Assembly: GCF_037860835.1 (NCBI RefSeq)
Contig: NZ_JBBEOG010000001.1
Coordinates: 682,001-746,000 of the forward strand
DNA: 64,000 nucleotides
Reading direction: 5' to 3'
Origin: Aquipuribacter nitratireducens
GTDB lineage: Bacteria > Actinomycetota > Actinomycetes > Actinomycetales > JBBAYJ01
Within the stretch, counting starts at the first letter, position 1, and every line of letters begins with the position of its first letter. The translations under genes and the position numbers were made by a program. The notes under the pieces were generated by a model that searched no databases, was not told where the DNA came from, and saw only the letters and a list, made by a program, of their open reading frames with translations. Shown piece after piece: positions 9,136-18,149 of the stretch.

Positions 9136-10866
9136 GTGACGCACCCGCTCGAGCGCGCCGTCAAGGCCTACGACGTCCGCGGTGTCGTGGGGGAGGACCT
9201 CGACGAAGCCGCCTTCGACGCCCTCGGCGAGGCGTTCGTCCGGACCGGCGTCGCCGGTCCCGCCCCCACCCGCGTGGTCGTCGGCCACGACATGCGGCCC
9301 TCGTCCCCGGACCTCGCCGAGGCGTTCGCCCGCGGGGCCGCTCGCGCGGGCGCGCACGTCGAGCTGCTCGGGCTCACCGCGACCGACCAGCTGTACCTCG
9401 CCTCCGGCCTGCGGGACGCCGGCGGGGCGATGGTGACCGCGAGCCACAACCCGGCCCGCTACAACGGGCTCAAGCTGTGCCGCCCCGGCGCACGGGCCGT
9501 GAGCCTCGACGACGGGCTCGCGGAGGTCCGCGACGCCGCGCTCGCCACCCTGGCCGGCGCTGCGCCCGGACCCGCGGCCGCCCAGGGGGAGGTCGTGCGC
9601 CGCGACAGCCTCGCCGAGTACGCCGCCCACCTGCGCGGGCTCGTCGACCTGTCCGCCGGTCGCCCGTTGCGGGTCGTCGTCGACGCCGGCAACGGCATGG
9701 CGGGGCTCACCGTGCCCGCCGTGCTCGGCACGGTCGCCGGGCTGCCGGCGCTGCCCGTCGACCTCGTGCCGCTGTACTGGGAGCTCGACGGCAGCTTCCC
9801 GAACCACGAGGCGAACCCGCTCGACGTGTCGACGCTCACCGACCTGCAGGCGGCCGTGGTCGCCGAGGGCGCCGACGCCGGGCTCGCGTTCGACGGCGAC
9901 GCCGACCGGTGCGTCCTCGTCGACGAGACCGGCCGCGTCGTCGACGCGAGCGCGGTCACCGCGCTCGTCGCCCGGACCGAGGTCGCGCGCGCCCGGGCCT
10001 CGGGCGAGGCCGAGCCGGTGGTGCTCCACAACCTCATCACGTCCCGGGTCGTGCCCGAGGTCGTGAGCGCCGCGGGCGGGCGCTCGGTCCGCACCCGCGT
10101 CGGGCACTCCTACATCAAGGCGGAGATGGCCCGCACCGGCGCGGTCTTCGGCGGCGAGCACTCCGCCCACTACTACTTCCGCGACTTCTACGGCGCGGAC
10201 TCCGGCATGCTCGCGGCCCTCCACGTCCTCGCGGCCCTCGGCCGGAGCCCCGCGGGCACGACCCTGTCGTCGCTCGTCGCGGACTACGCCCCGTACGCAC
10301 GGAGCGGGGAGGTGAACTCCACGGTCGGGGACGCCGCCGCCGCGACCGCGCGTGCCGTCGCGGCGGCCGAGGCCTGGGGGGAGCCCGTCGACGTCGACCG
10401 CCTCGACGGCACCACCGTGTCGGCCGGCGACGGGTCGTGGTGGTTCAACCTGCGCCCCAGCAACACCGAGCCGCTGCTGCGCCTCAACGTCGAGGCGGGG
10501 GACGAGGCGACGATGACCCGCGTGCGCGACGATGTGCTCGCCGTCGTCCGCACGGACCCGCAGGTCGACCCCGAGGAGGAGCCCGTGAGCGCCAGCACGT
10601 CCGCCGCGCCGGAGGGGGCCGGCGACCGCCCGCTCGTCGAGCCGTGGCTGCGGGAGGTGCTGCGCTGCCCCGCCTGCCGCAGCACGCTCGCCGACGGGAC
10701 CGGCGACGACGGGCAGCCGCGGCTGCGGTGCACGCAGGACGCACCCGACCCCGGCGACGGCGCCGAGGCGCTCGACCGCCCCGCGGCGTGCGGGCGCTCG
10801 TACCCCTTCGACCGGGGGGTCCCCGTCCTCCTCGTCGACGAGGGCGTCCTGCCCTCCGCCGGCTGA
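9136..10866 (+). CDS. manB: Phosphomannomutase ManB fused to C-terminal Trm112-like domain
   Basis: Interconverts mannose-6-P and mannose-1-P for GDP-mannose supply. Residues 1-475 are a complete alpha-D-phosphohexomutase: phosphoserine loop TASHNP (Ser103), Mg loop DGDADR at 253-258, sugar loop GGEHS near 339 and phosphate loop RPSNTEP at 440. Residues about 498-576 are a Trm112-like zinc ribbon (Cys511, Cys514, two further Cys, ending YPFDRGVPVLLVDEG), normally a separate small protein. An internal GTG at residue 484 (10585) has GAGGAGG just upstream, so the domain may also be made alone. TAGCCT 7 nt before the start suggests leaderless transcription. Confidence 0.9.
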   Translation: MTHPLERAVKAYDVRGVVGEDLDEAAFDALGEAFVRTGVAGPAPTRVVVGHDMRPSSPDLAEAFARGAARAGAHVELLGLTATDQLYLASGLRDAGGAMVTASHNPARYNGLKLCRPGARAVSLDDGLAEVRDAALATLAGAAPGPAAAQGEVVRRDSLAEYAAHLRGLVDLSAGRPLRVVVDAGNGMAGLTVPAVLGTVAGLPALPVDLVPLYWELDGSFPNHEANPLDVSTLTDLQAAVVAEGADAGLAFDGDADRCVLVDETGRVVDASAVTALVARTEVARARASGEAEPVVLHNLITSRVVPEVVSAAGGRSVRTRVGHSYIKAEMARTGAVFGGEHSAHYYFRDFYGADSGMLAALHVLAALGRSPAGTTLSSLVADYAPYARSGEVNSTVGDAAAATARAVAAAEAWGEPVDVDRLDGTTVSAGDGSWWFNLRPSNTEPLLRLNVEAGDEATMTRVRDDVLAVVRTDPQVDPEEEPVSASTSAAPEGAGDRPLVEPWLREVLRCPACRSTLADGTGDDGQPRLRCTQDAPDPGDGAEALDRPAACGRSYPFDRGVPVLLVDEGVLPSAG

Positions 10867-10875
10867 GGTCGCGCC

Positions 10876-12024
10876 GTGCTCGACGAGACCCTCCTCGACG
10901 ACCCCGACGCCCTGCAGGCTGCCGACCGCGACGGCGCCCTCCGGGTCCTCGCGACCGCCGGCGCCCAGGTGCGGGCCGCGCTCGCGGAGGAGCACGCCCT
11001 CGACCGGGTCGCCGACGACGGTCGGCCCCGCACCGTCCTCGTGGCCGGGCTCGGCGGCAGCGCCGTCGTGGGGGAGGTCGTCGCCGCGCTCGCCGGCGAG
11101 CACTCGAGCGTCCCGGTGCAGCGGCGGCGCGGCGGGCCGCTCCCCGGCTGGGTCGGCTCCCTCGACCTCGTGATCGCGGTGTCGATGTCGGGGCGGGCGC
11201 CCGAGCCGCTGCGGATCGCAGGGGAGGCGGCTCGCCGCGGCGCACGGCTCGTGTCGGTGTGCCGGGACGGCTCGCCGCTCGCCGACGTCACCCGACGTGC
11301 CCGCGGGACGCTGCTCACCGTGCCCCGCACCGGGGTGCCCGGGGCGCCGCCGCCCGGGTCCCGGACCGGCCTGTGGTCCCTGCTCGCCCCGGTGCTCCTG
11401 GCGTGCGACGCGGCCGACGTCCTCGAGGTCGACCACGCCGAGCTCGCCGGCGCCGCGGACCGCCTCGACGACGAGGCGGAGGCGTGCAGGCCGTCCTCGG
11501 AGTCGTTCGTCAACCCGGCGAAGCTGCTCGCGGCCGAGCTGGACGGCAGCGTCCCGGTCGTCCTGTCCGACGGGGACGCCGCCCAGGGAGCGGCGGCCCG
11601 CGCGGTGTCGATGCTCCACGTCACCGCCCGCGTCCCCGCCGTCCGCGGCACGCTCCCGGACGACGCCGGTGACGTCGTCGCGCTCTTCGACGGCGCGTTC
11701 CGGCCCGCCGACGACGACGTGTTCGCCGACCCCTTCGTCGACGGCCCCGCCCGCCCGACGCTGCGTCTGCTCCTGCTCGCCGACCAGGCCGGGGAGCACC
11801 GGGCGCCCGCCGACCGGGCCGGGCCCGTCCTCGAGGTCGCCCAGCACGCGGGCGTGCGGGTGAGCGAGCTCGCGGCCGACCCGGGCCGCCCGGTGGAGAA
11901 GCTCGCGCAGCTCGTCGCCCGCACGGACTTCGCCGCCACGTACCTCGCCCTCGGCAGTGGGCTCGACCCGTCCCGCTCCCCGCACCTCGCCGACCTCCGC
12001 GAGGTCTGGGCCGAACGCGGCTGA
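10876..12024 (+). CDS. SIS-domain sugar isomerase-like protein (Rv3256c-like)
   Basis: 382 residues with tandem SIS folds, related to bifunctional phosphoglucose/phosphomannose isomerases. VLVAGLGGSAVVGE near residues 55-68 and IAVSMSGRAPEPL near 98-110 are the SIS phosphosugar-binding loops, and the C-terminal half matches the bacterial PGI/PMI C-domain. It starts 9 bp after manB, so the two are probably co-transcribed and act on mannose/fructose phosphates. Mycobacterium has manA next; here ahcY follows and no separate mannose-6-P isomerase is present, so this protein could supply that activity (inference). Confidence 0.8.
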   Translation: MLDETLLDDPDALQAADRDGALRVLATAGAQVRAALAEEHALDRVADDGRPRTVLVAGLGGSAVVGEVVAALAGEHSSVPVQRRRGGPLPGWVGSLDLVIAVSMSGRAPEPLRIAGEAARRGARLVSVCRDGSPLADVTRRARGTLLTVPRTGVPGAPPPGSRTGLWSLLAPVLLACDAADVLEVDHAELAGAADRLDDEAEACRPSSESFVNPAKLLAAELDGSVPVVLSDGDAAQGAAARAVSMLHVTARVPAVRGTLPDDAGDVVALFDGAFRPADDDVFADPFVDGPARPTLRLLLLADQAGEHRAPADRAGPVLEVAQHAGVRVSELAADPGRPVEKLAQLVARTDFAATYLALGSGLDPSRSPHLADLREVWAERG

Positions 12025-12050
12025 CGGAAGGTCGACGCAGGCTCGCGCGT

Positions 12051-12186
12051 TACCCTGAGGACCACTGCAGGGCTGCCTGCAGCGCACGGCGTCGGTGATG
12101 CCGAGGGCCCAGAGGGGCCACGCCGGGGCGGAGAAGGAGCGCACCACCACCCGAGTCGCGGCCGCGTGCCGCGGGAAGGAACACCC
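12051..12186 (+). promoter_or_regulatory. ahcY promoter and structured 5' leader
   Basis: TACCCT at 12051-12056 is a likely -10 box, giving a leader of about 125 nt before ahcY. The leader holds three successive potential hairpins: a perfect 7-bp stem CTGCAGG/CCTGCAG (12065-12082), GGCGTC/GATGCC, and GGCCC/GGGCC. Such a leader on an S-adenosylhomocysteine hydrolase gene invites comparison with SAH/SAM riboswitches, but the conserved SAH-riboswitch core could not be recognised by eye. Confidence 0.4.
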
Positions 12187-13704
<1,518 letters not shown>

Positions 13705-13725
13705 CACGCAGACCGGCATGACGTC

Positions 13726-13760
13726 GGAGGCCCCGGGAGCGTGTTGCTCCCGGGGCCTCC
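13726..13760. terminator. Bidirectional rho-independent-type terminator
   Basis: A perfect 15-bp stem (13726-13740 with 13746-13760) closes a 5-nt GTGTT loop, followed by a short T-containing stretch. It sits between the convergent ahcY and coiled-coil genes and can serve both directions. Confidence 0.9.
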
Positions 13761-13765
13761 GTCGT

Positions 13766-14518
13766 TCAGCCGGTGAAGTCGGCGGGCCGCGCGACGGGCG
13801 TCGCGGGTCGGGCCACCGGGGCGACGGTGTCGTCGTCCGACGGCTCCGTGCCGTCGTAGCAGGCGCCCAGGACGTCGAGCAGGAGCGACGCGTAGTCCTC
13901 GGACGCGAGGAACTGCAACGAGAGGACCAGCTCCTCGAGCTCGGCCTCGTCGTAGGTCGCGGGCGTGACCGGTCCGCCGTCGACGATCTCGAGGCGCAGC
14001 TCCTGGGCCGCGCGCTCCTCCGGAAGCACGATCGTCGTGAGGTAGTCGAGGCCGTCCACGATCTCGTCGACGTCCGCCTGCGCCGCCTCGGCGGCGCTGA
14101 CGGCGTCGGAGACGACCCTGGTCGCGGTGTCGACCTGCTCCTGTGCTGCGGCGATCTCCTCGGCGGTGCCGGTGCTCTGCGCCTCGGCCAGGGCCGCCTC
14201 GGCGGCGGCAAGGTCCGCCTCGGCGGTCTGCTGCGCCGCGGTGGCCTGGTCGAGGGCAGTCTCGGCCGCGGGCAGCTGCGCGGTCAGCTCGTCGACATCG
14301 GCCTCCCACCCGGCGATGAGGTCGGCGGCCTCCGCAGCGTCCTCCTCGAGCGGTCCGCCGATTCGGTAGGCCTCCGCCGCGGCGACGGCGGCCTCGCACG
14401 CCGCTGTCGCAGACGAGGCGGCGGGGAGGGTGCGCGCCTCCGCGCCGACGACGAGGGACGGGACGACGAGCGCGACGGATGCGGTCAGCAGCGCGATGGC
14501 GCGCGGACGGACGGACAC
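13766..14518 (-). CDS. Secreted coiled-coil protein, downstream tandem paralogue
   Basis: 250 residues. N-terminal signal peptide (basic SVRPRA, hydrophobic ALLTASVALVVPSLVVG, Ala-rich cleavage region near residue 28). Residues about 60-175 are a long Ala/Glu/Gln-rich coiled coil with heptad-like ADLAAAEAALAEAQ repeats. Two cysteines, one just after the signal peptide and one near the C-terminus, could clamp the helical hairpin. The tail carries two PVARPA motifs and ends DFTG. The GTG lies 4 nt after the stop of the paralogue at 14523, so the pair is an operon from tandem duplication. Function unknown; envelope or extracellular location inferred. Confidence 0.75.
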   Translation of the reverse strand: MSVRPRAIALLTASVALVVPSLVVGAEARTLPAASSATAACEAAVAAAEAYRIGGPLEEDAAEAADLIAGWEADVDELTAQLPAAETALDQATAAQQTAEADLAAAEAALAEAQSTGTAEEIAAAQEQVDTATRVVSDAVSAAEAAQADVDEIVDGLDYLTTIVLPEERAAQELRLEIVDGGPVTPATYDEAELEELVLSLQFLASEDYASLLLDVLGACYDGTEPSDDDTVAPVARPATPVARPADFTG

Positions 14519-14522
14519 GACG

Positions 14523-15269
14523 TCAGCCGGTGAAGTCGGCCGGACGGGCGACGGGTGCCGCCGGGCGAGCGACGGGTGTGCCGGGGACGCCGTCGTACGC
14601 CTCCCCGAAGCACTCCACGAGAACGTCCTCCAACAGCAAGGCGTAGTCCTCGGACACGACGTAGTCCACCCTGCCGATGAGGTCCTCCAGCTCGGCGACG
14701 TCGTAGGTCGCCGGGGTGACGGGTCCGCCGTCGAGGAGCTCCGTGCTCAGCAGCAGTCCGTCCCTCAGCTCCACGAGGATGATCCCCGTGACGGCATCGA
14801 GCCCCTGGGTGCGCGCGAGGACGTCCGCGTCCGCGTCGGAGACGGCGCGCTCGGCGTCGGCCAGGAGCGACGTCGTGGTGTCGAGCTGCTCCTGCGCCGC
14901 AGCGATGTCCTCCGGCGTACCGCTCGACTGCGCCTCGGCCAAGGCGGACTCGGCGTCGGCGAGCGCGGTCTGCGCCAAGTCGCGTGTGGCTGTGGCCTCA
15001 TCGAGGTCCGCCTCCGCCTCCGCGAGCTCCGAGGTCAGCTGTTCCGCCTGCGCCTCGTACCGCGCGATGGACTCGACCCGGTTCGACCGGATCTCGGCGA
15101 TCACCCCGCTTGTGCGGAAGGCCTCTGCCTCGGCGACCGCAGCGTCGCACGCTGCGGTCGCGGACGAGCCGGCGGGAAGGGTGCGCGCCTCGGCGCCGAC
15201 GACGAGGGACGGGACGACGAGCGCGACGGATGCGGTGAGCAGCGCGACGGCGCGCGGACGGACGGACAC
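14523..15269 (-). CDS. Secreted coiled-coil protein, upstream tandem paralogue
   Basis: 248 residues and clearly homologous to its neighbour over the whole length. The signal peptide is almost identical (differing at one residue of the first 32), the central coiled coil is Ala/Glu/Asp-rich (about residues 60-170), the DGGPVTPATYD segment is shared, and the tail is again two PVARPA units ending ADFTG. Two cysteines sit at equivalent ends. GTG 15269 is chosen because it aligns with the neighbour's start; a longer in-frame start at 15392 would bury the signal peptide. No known domain recognised. Confidence 0.75.
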   Translation of the reverse strand: MSVRPRAVALLTASVALVVPSLVVGAEARTLPAGSSATAACDAAVAEAEAFRTSGVIAEIRSNRVESIARYEAQAEQLTSELAEAEADLDEATATRDLAQTALADAESALAEAQSSGTPEDIAAAQEQLDTTTSLLADAERAVSDADADVLARTQGLDAVTGIILVELRDGLLLSTELLDGGPVTPATYDVAELEDLIGRVDYVVSEDYALLLEDVLVECFGEAYDGVPGTPVARPAAPVARPADFTG

Positions 15270-15411
15270 GAGAACCCCCAGGTGACGGTGCGCCGCTCCG
15301 TGCGGCGTCGAGCAAAGCATCGAGCCTGCCGGCGCCGCCGTGTCAGGAGTTGCCGTAACGACTCGACAACGGGTTGGACTCGGGACGGACACGGCCCCCG
15401 GCGGCCGGGTG

Positions 15412-16209
15412 TCAGCCCTCCCGGGCGTGCTCCGTCATCTCCCGCAGCCGCCGCAGCTGGGCGGCCTCCCGGTCGAGTCGCAGCAGGTCACGGCGGCGGC
15501 GCTCGGCGAGGACCGCCGCGATGAGGTCGGGCTGCGACGTGCCGGGCGGCGGGGGAGGGGAGACGAGCGCCAGCAGGTCGTCGCTGAGCCGCTGACCGAG
15601 GTGGGCACGCGCCTGCGGCGACAGCGACGCCGCCCGCGCGAGGTACGACCGCGCCGCGAGCGACAGCTGCCCGGGCACCTGCCCGAGGTCGGCGCGTTCC
15701 GCCCACCCCGCGAGGTGCGGCGGCATGACCGCCATCTCGCCGGCCGAGGTGGGGGCGCGCTCGCTCACGACGTACGTGCCGGCGAGCACGTCGCCGATGC
15801 GCTTGCTGCGGTTCGTCGCGAGCACGCAGTACACGGTGAGCGCGCCGGCGGTGAGGTAGATCTCCCCGAACCCGACGAGCGCGCGCGTCGCGGCGTGCCG
15901 GGCGGTGACCGGTCCGCCGTCGTCGCGGACCACGCGCAGGCCGAGGGCGAGCTTGCCGAGGGAGCGCCCGTGGGTCGTCGTCTCGACGACCGCGGGCACG
16001 ACGACGAGCACGAGCACGACGAGCGTGAGCGTGACGGCGGTGAACGCGGCCTCGTCGAGGCCGTCGAGCAGGCGCGAGAGTCCGAACACGAGGCCGATCA
16101 GGACGAGCACGAGGACGACGACGTCGATGAGGATCCCGACGACGCGGGTGCCGAGCCCCGCTGGCGGCAGCTCGACGACGACCGCGTCCCCCGTGACGAG
16201 CGTGCTCAC
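15412..16209 (-). CDS. RDD family membrane protein
   Basis: 265 residues with three or four membrane helices in the first 150 residues (ILIDVVVLVLVLIGLVFGL, VTLTLVVLVLVVVPAVV) and the RDD core RSLGKLALGLRVVRDDGGPV; the C-terminal 100 residues are a soluble Arg/Leu-rich helix region. Function is unresolved; RDD genes often neighbour SpoIIM and MoxR/DUF58 genes in actinobacteria, as here. TAGCCT lies 6 nt before the GTG start (leaderless pattern). Divergent from the SpoIIM gene, 56 bp apart. Confidence 0.85.
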   Translation of the reverse strand: MSTLVTGDAVVVELPPAGLGTRVVGILIDVVVLVLVLIGLVFGLSRLLDGLDEAAFTAVTLTLVVLVLVVVPAVVETTTHGRSLGKLALGLRVVRDDGGPVTARHAATRALVGFGEIYLTAGALTVYCVLATNRSKRIGDVLAGTYVVSERAPTSAGEMAVMPPHLAGWAERADLGQVPGQLSLAARSYLARAASLSPQARAHLGQRLSDDLLALVSPPPPPGTSQPDLIAAVLAERRRRDLLRLDREAAQLRRLREMTEHAREG

Positions 16210-16265
16210 GCCGTCAGGCTATCCGCCGGGCCGGACGCCGGGGCGTGCTGGCTACCCTGACGGGC

Positions 16266-17261
16266 GTGGACCTCGACGCGTTCGTCCAGACGCACGCGCG
16301 CGAGTGGTCCCGCCTCGAGCAGCTGACGCGGCGGCGGCGCCTCAGCGCTGCGGAGGCCGACGAGCTGGTGTCGTTGTACCAGCAGGTCGCGACGCACCTG
16401 TCCGTCGTACGCTCCGCGGCGCCGGACCCCGGGCTCGTGCAGCGGCTGTCGATGCTCGTCAACCGGGCCCGGCAGGCCGTCTCCGGCAGGCGGGAGCCGG
16501 TGTGGCACGGCGTCGGGCGGTTCTTCGCCGTCGAGCTGCCGGCGGCGCTGTACCGCGCCGGGCCCGCGACGGTCGCCGTCGCGCTCGTGTTCCTCCTCGT
16601 CGCGGGCGCCTCAGGTTGGTGGGTGGCGGCCACGCCGGAGGCGCAGGCCGGCTTCGGCACCCCCGCGCAGATCCGGCAGCTGTGCGACGTCGAGTTCGCC
16701 GCCTACTACTCGGAGAACCCGGCGGCGTCCTTCGCCGGGCTCGTGTGGACGAACAACGCGTGGATCGCCGCACAGTCCATCGCCTTCGGCATCACCGGCC
16801 TGTTCCCGGCCTACGTCTTCCTGTCGAACGCGGTGAACGTCGGCGCGACCGGCGGGGTGATGGCCTCGTGCGGCAACCTCGGGACGTTCTTCTCCTTCAT
16901 CACCCCGCACGGCCTCCTCGAGCTGACGGCGGTCTTCGTCGCCCTCGCCGCCGGGCTGCGGCTGTTCTGGGCGCTCGTCGACCCCGGCCCGCGGCCGCGG
17001 GTGGAGGCGCTGGGCGCCGAGGGGCGCGCGATGATCGGGATCGCGCTGGGCCTCGTGCCCGTGCTCTTCGTCTCCGGGCTGGTGGAGGCGTACGTGACCC
17101 CGGCGCCGCTGCCCACGTGGGCGCGCATCGCGATCGGTGCGCTGGTGTGGGCGGCCTTCATCGCGTACGCGGCCGTGATCGGCGGGCGCGCGGTCCGGCG
17201 GGGGGAGACCGGGGACGTGCGCCGGGAGACGCGCGGGGACCTCGACCTCGTCGCGGGCTGA
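16266..17261 (+). CDS. Stage II sporulation protein M-like membrane protein
   Basis: 331 residues. A soluble helical N-terminus of about 95 residues is followed by about five membrane helices in the SpoIIM fold (the LVWTNNAWIAAQSIAFGITG segment is family-typical). Non-sporulating actinobacteria carry it beside RDD genes; it may take part in envelope remodelling (inference). The start is GTG at 16266 with TACCCT exactly 7 nt upstream and no Shine-Dalgarno. In related genomes DUF58/MoxR genes normally follow; here an accessory block intervenes. Confidence 0.85.
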   Translation: MDLDAFVQTHAREWSRLEQLTRRRRLSAAEADELVSLYQQVATHLSVVRSAAPDPGLVQRLSMLVNRARQAVSGRREPVWHGVGRFFAVELPAALYRAGPATVAVALVFLLVAGASGWWVAATPEAQAGFGTPAQIRQLCDVEFAAYYSENPAASFAGLVWTNNAWIAAQSIAFGITGLFPAYVFLSNAVNVGATGGVMASCGNLGTFFSFITPHGLLELTAVFVALAAGLRLFWALVDPGPRPRVEALGAEGRAMIGIALGLVPVLFVSGLVEAYVTPAPLPTWARIAIGALVWAAFIAYAAVIGGRAVRRGETGDVRRETRGDLDLVAG

Positions 17262-17310
17262 AGCGCCGGGTGGGGCGCCGACGACGCGCGGGGGCACACG
17301 ACGTGCCTCG

Positions 17311-18039
17311 TCACGACTCCCGGCCGCTCCGCCGAACCAGACGCAGTCCCGTCACGAGCAGCCACACGAGCCACGCGGCGAGGCCGGGCAGCCCGACGAG
17401 GAGGAGCGCGGAGCCGTCCGCGATCGCGAGGCCCGCCGCCCCGGCGACGAGGAGCAGCACACCACCCGCCACGCCGAGCAGACGCTGCCACGACGGCGTC
17501 AGCCCGCTCGCGTGGGCCGCCAGCGCGGCCCCGACGAGGGTCGCGCCGAGCGCCGGCAGGGCCAGCGCGAACGCTGCGGCGTGCATCTGCCAGGCGAGCT
17601 CGAAGGCCGGGGTGGGAGCGGCGGTCGCCTCGGCGGCCAGGACGGCGCCGACCCACAGCACGGCGTAGAGCGCCCACGCCGCCGAGAGCGCAGCGCCCGC
17701 GGCGACCGCGAGACGCGACCAGTCCGCACCTGCACTCCCGCGACGACTGACGAGCCCGTGCAGACCCGTCACGAACCCGAGCAGCAGCGGCAGGTGCAGC
17801 GCCTCCTGGCCGACCGCGACCGCCACCACGGCCCGGTTCTGCGCGTGCCACGCGAGCACCTCCTCGATCGGGTCCCCGTAGGCGGGCGCCCCCGCCCAGG
17901 CGAACAGGGCGTTCTGGCCCGCCATCGACAGGGCGAGGACCACGGCCGTCACGCCGACGACACGCGTCGTCGTCACCCGGGCGGCGGCCGGACCCGGCGC
18001 CGGGGCGACAGGACTGTCGGGGCGTTGATCGAGCTCCAT
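17311..18039 (-). CDS. Multispanning membrane protein divergent from TetR regulator
   Basis: 242 residues with six or so hydrophobic helices (VVGVTAVVLALSMAGQNALF, LPLLLGFVTGLHGLV, LLGVAGGVLLLVAGAAGLA, LLLVGLPGLAAWLVWLLVTG). No clear family, though the general pattern resembles small unknown-function integral membrane proteins. ATG start with GAGGAG 5-6 nt upstream. It shares a 110-bp intergenic region containing a very large palindrome with the tetR gene, so it is very likely the regulator's main target. Confidence 0.65.
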   Translation of the reverse strand: MELDQRPDSPVAPAPGPAAARVTTTRVVGVTAVVLALSMAGQNALFAWAGAPAYGDPIEEVLAWHAQNRAVVAVAVGQEALHLPLLLGFVTGLHGLVSRRGSAGADWSRLAVAAGAALSAAWALYAVLWVGAVLAAEATAAPTPAFELAWQMHAAAFALALPALGATLVGAALAAHASGLTPSWQRLLGVAGGVLLLVAGAAGLAIADGSALLLVGLPGLAAWLVWLLVTGLRLVRRSGRES

Positions 18040-18071
18040 CGGTTCTCCTCGCGTCTGGGTCGGACGGCGGT

Positions 18072-18118
18072 GCGTACGCCGTACGCGTACGCTGTACAGT
18101 GACGCGTACGGCGTACGC
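18072..18118. promoter_or_regulatory. 47-bp near-palindromic TetR operator
   Basis: Two perfect 17-bp inverted arms (18072-18088 and 18102-18118), each built of GTACG/CGTACG units, flank a 13-bp centre that itself holds the palindrome CTGTACAG (18092-18099). TACAGT at 18095-18100 could be the tetR -10 box, so bound repressor would occlude the promoter. Position between divergent tetR and a membrane-protein gene is classic for TetR autoregulation. Confidence 0.8.
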
Positions 18119-18149
18119 TCGTCAAGCGGTGCGACGAGAGCGAGGAGCC

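Noticed and set aside
12051-12186. Direct call of an SAH riboswitch upstream of ahcY
   Set aside because: Stem-loops are present but the conserved aptamer core was not recognised; only a structured leader is reported.
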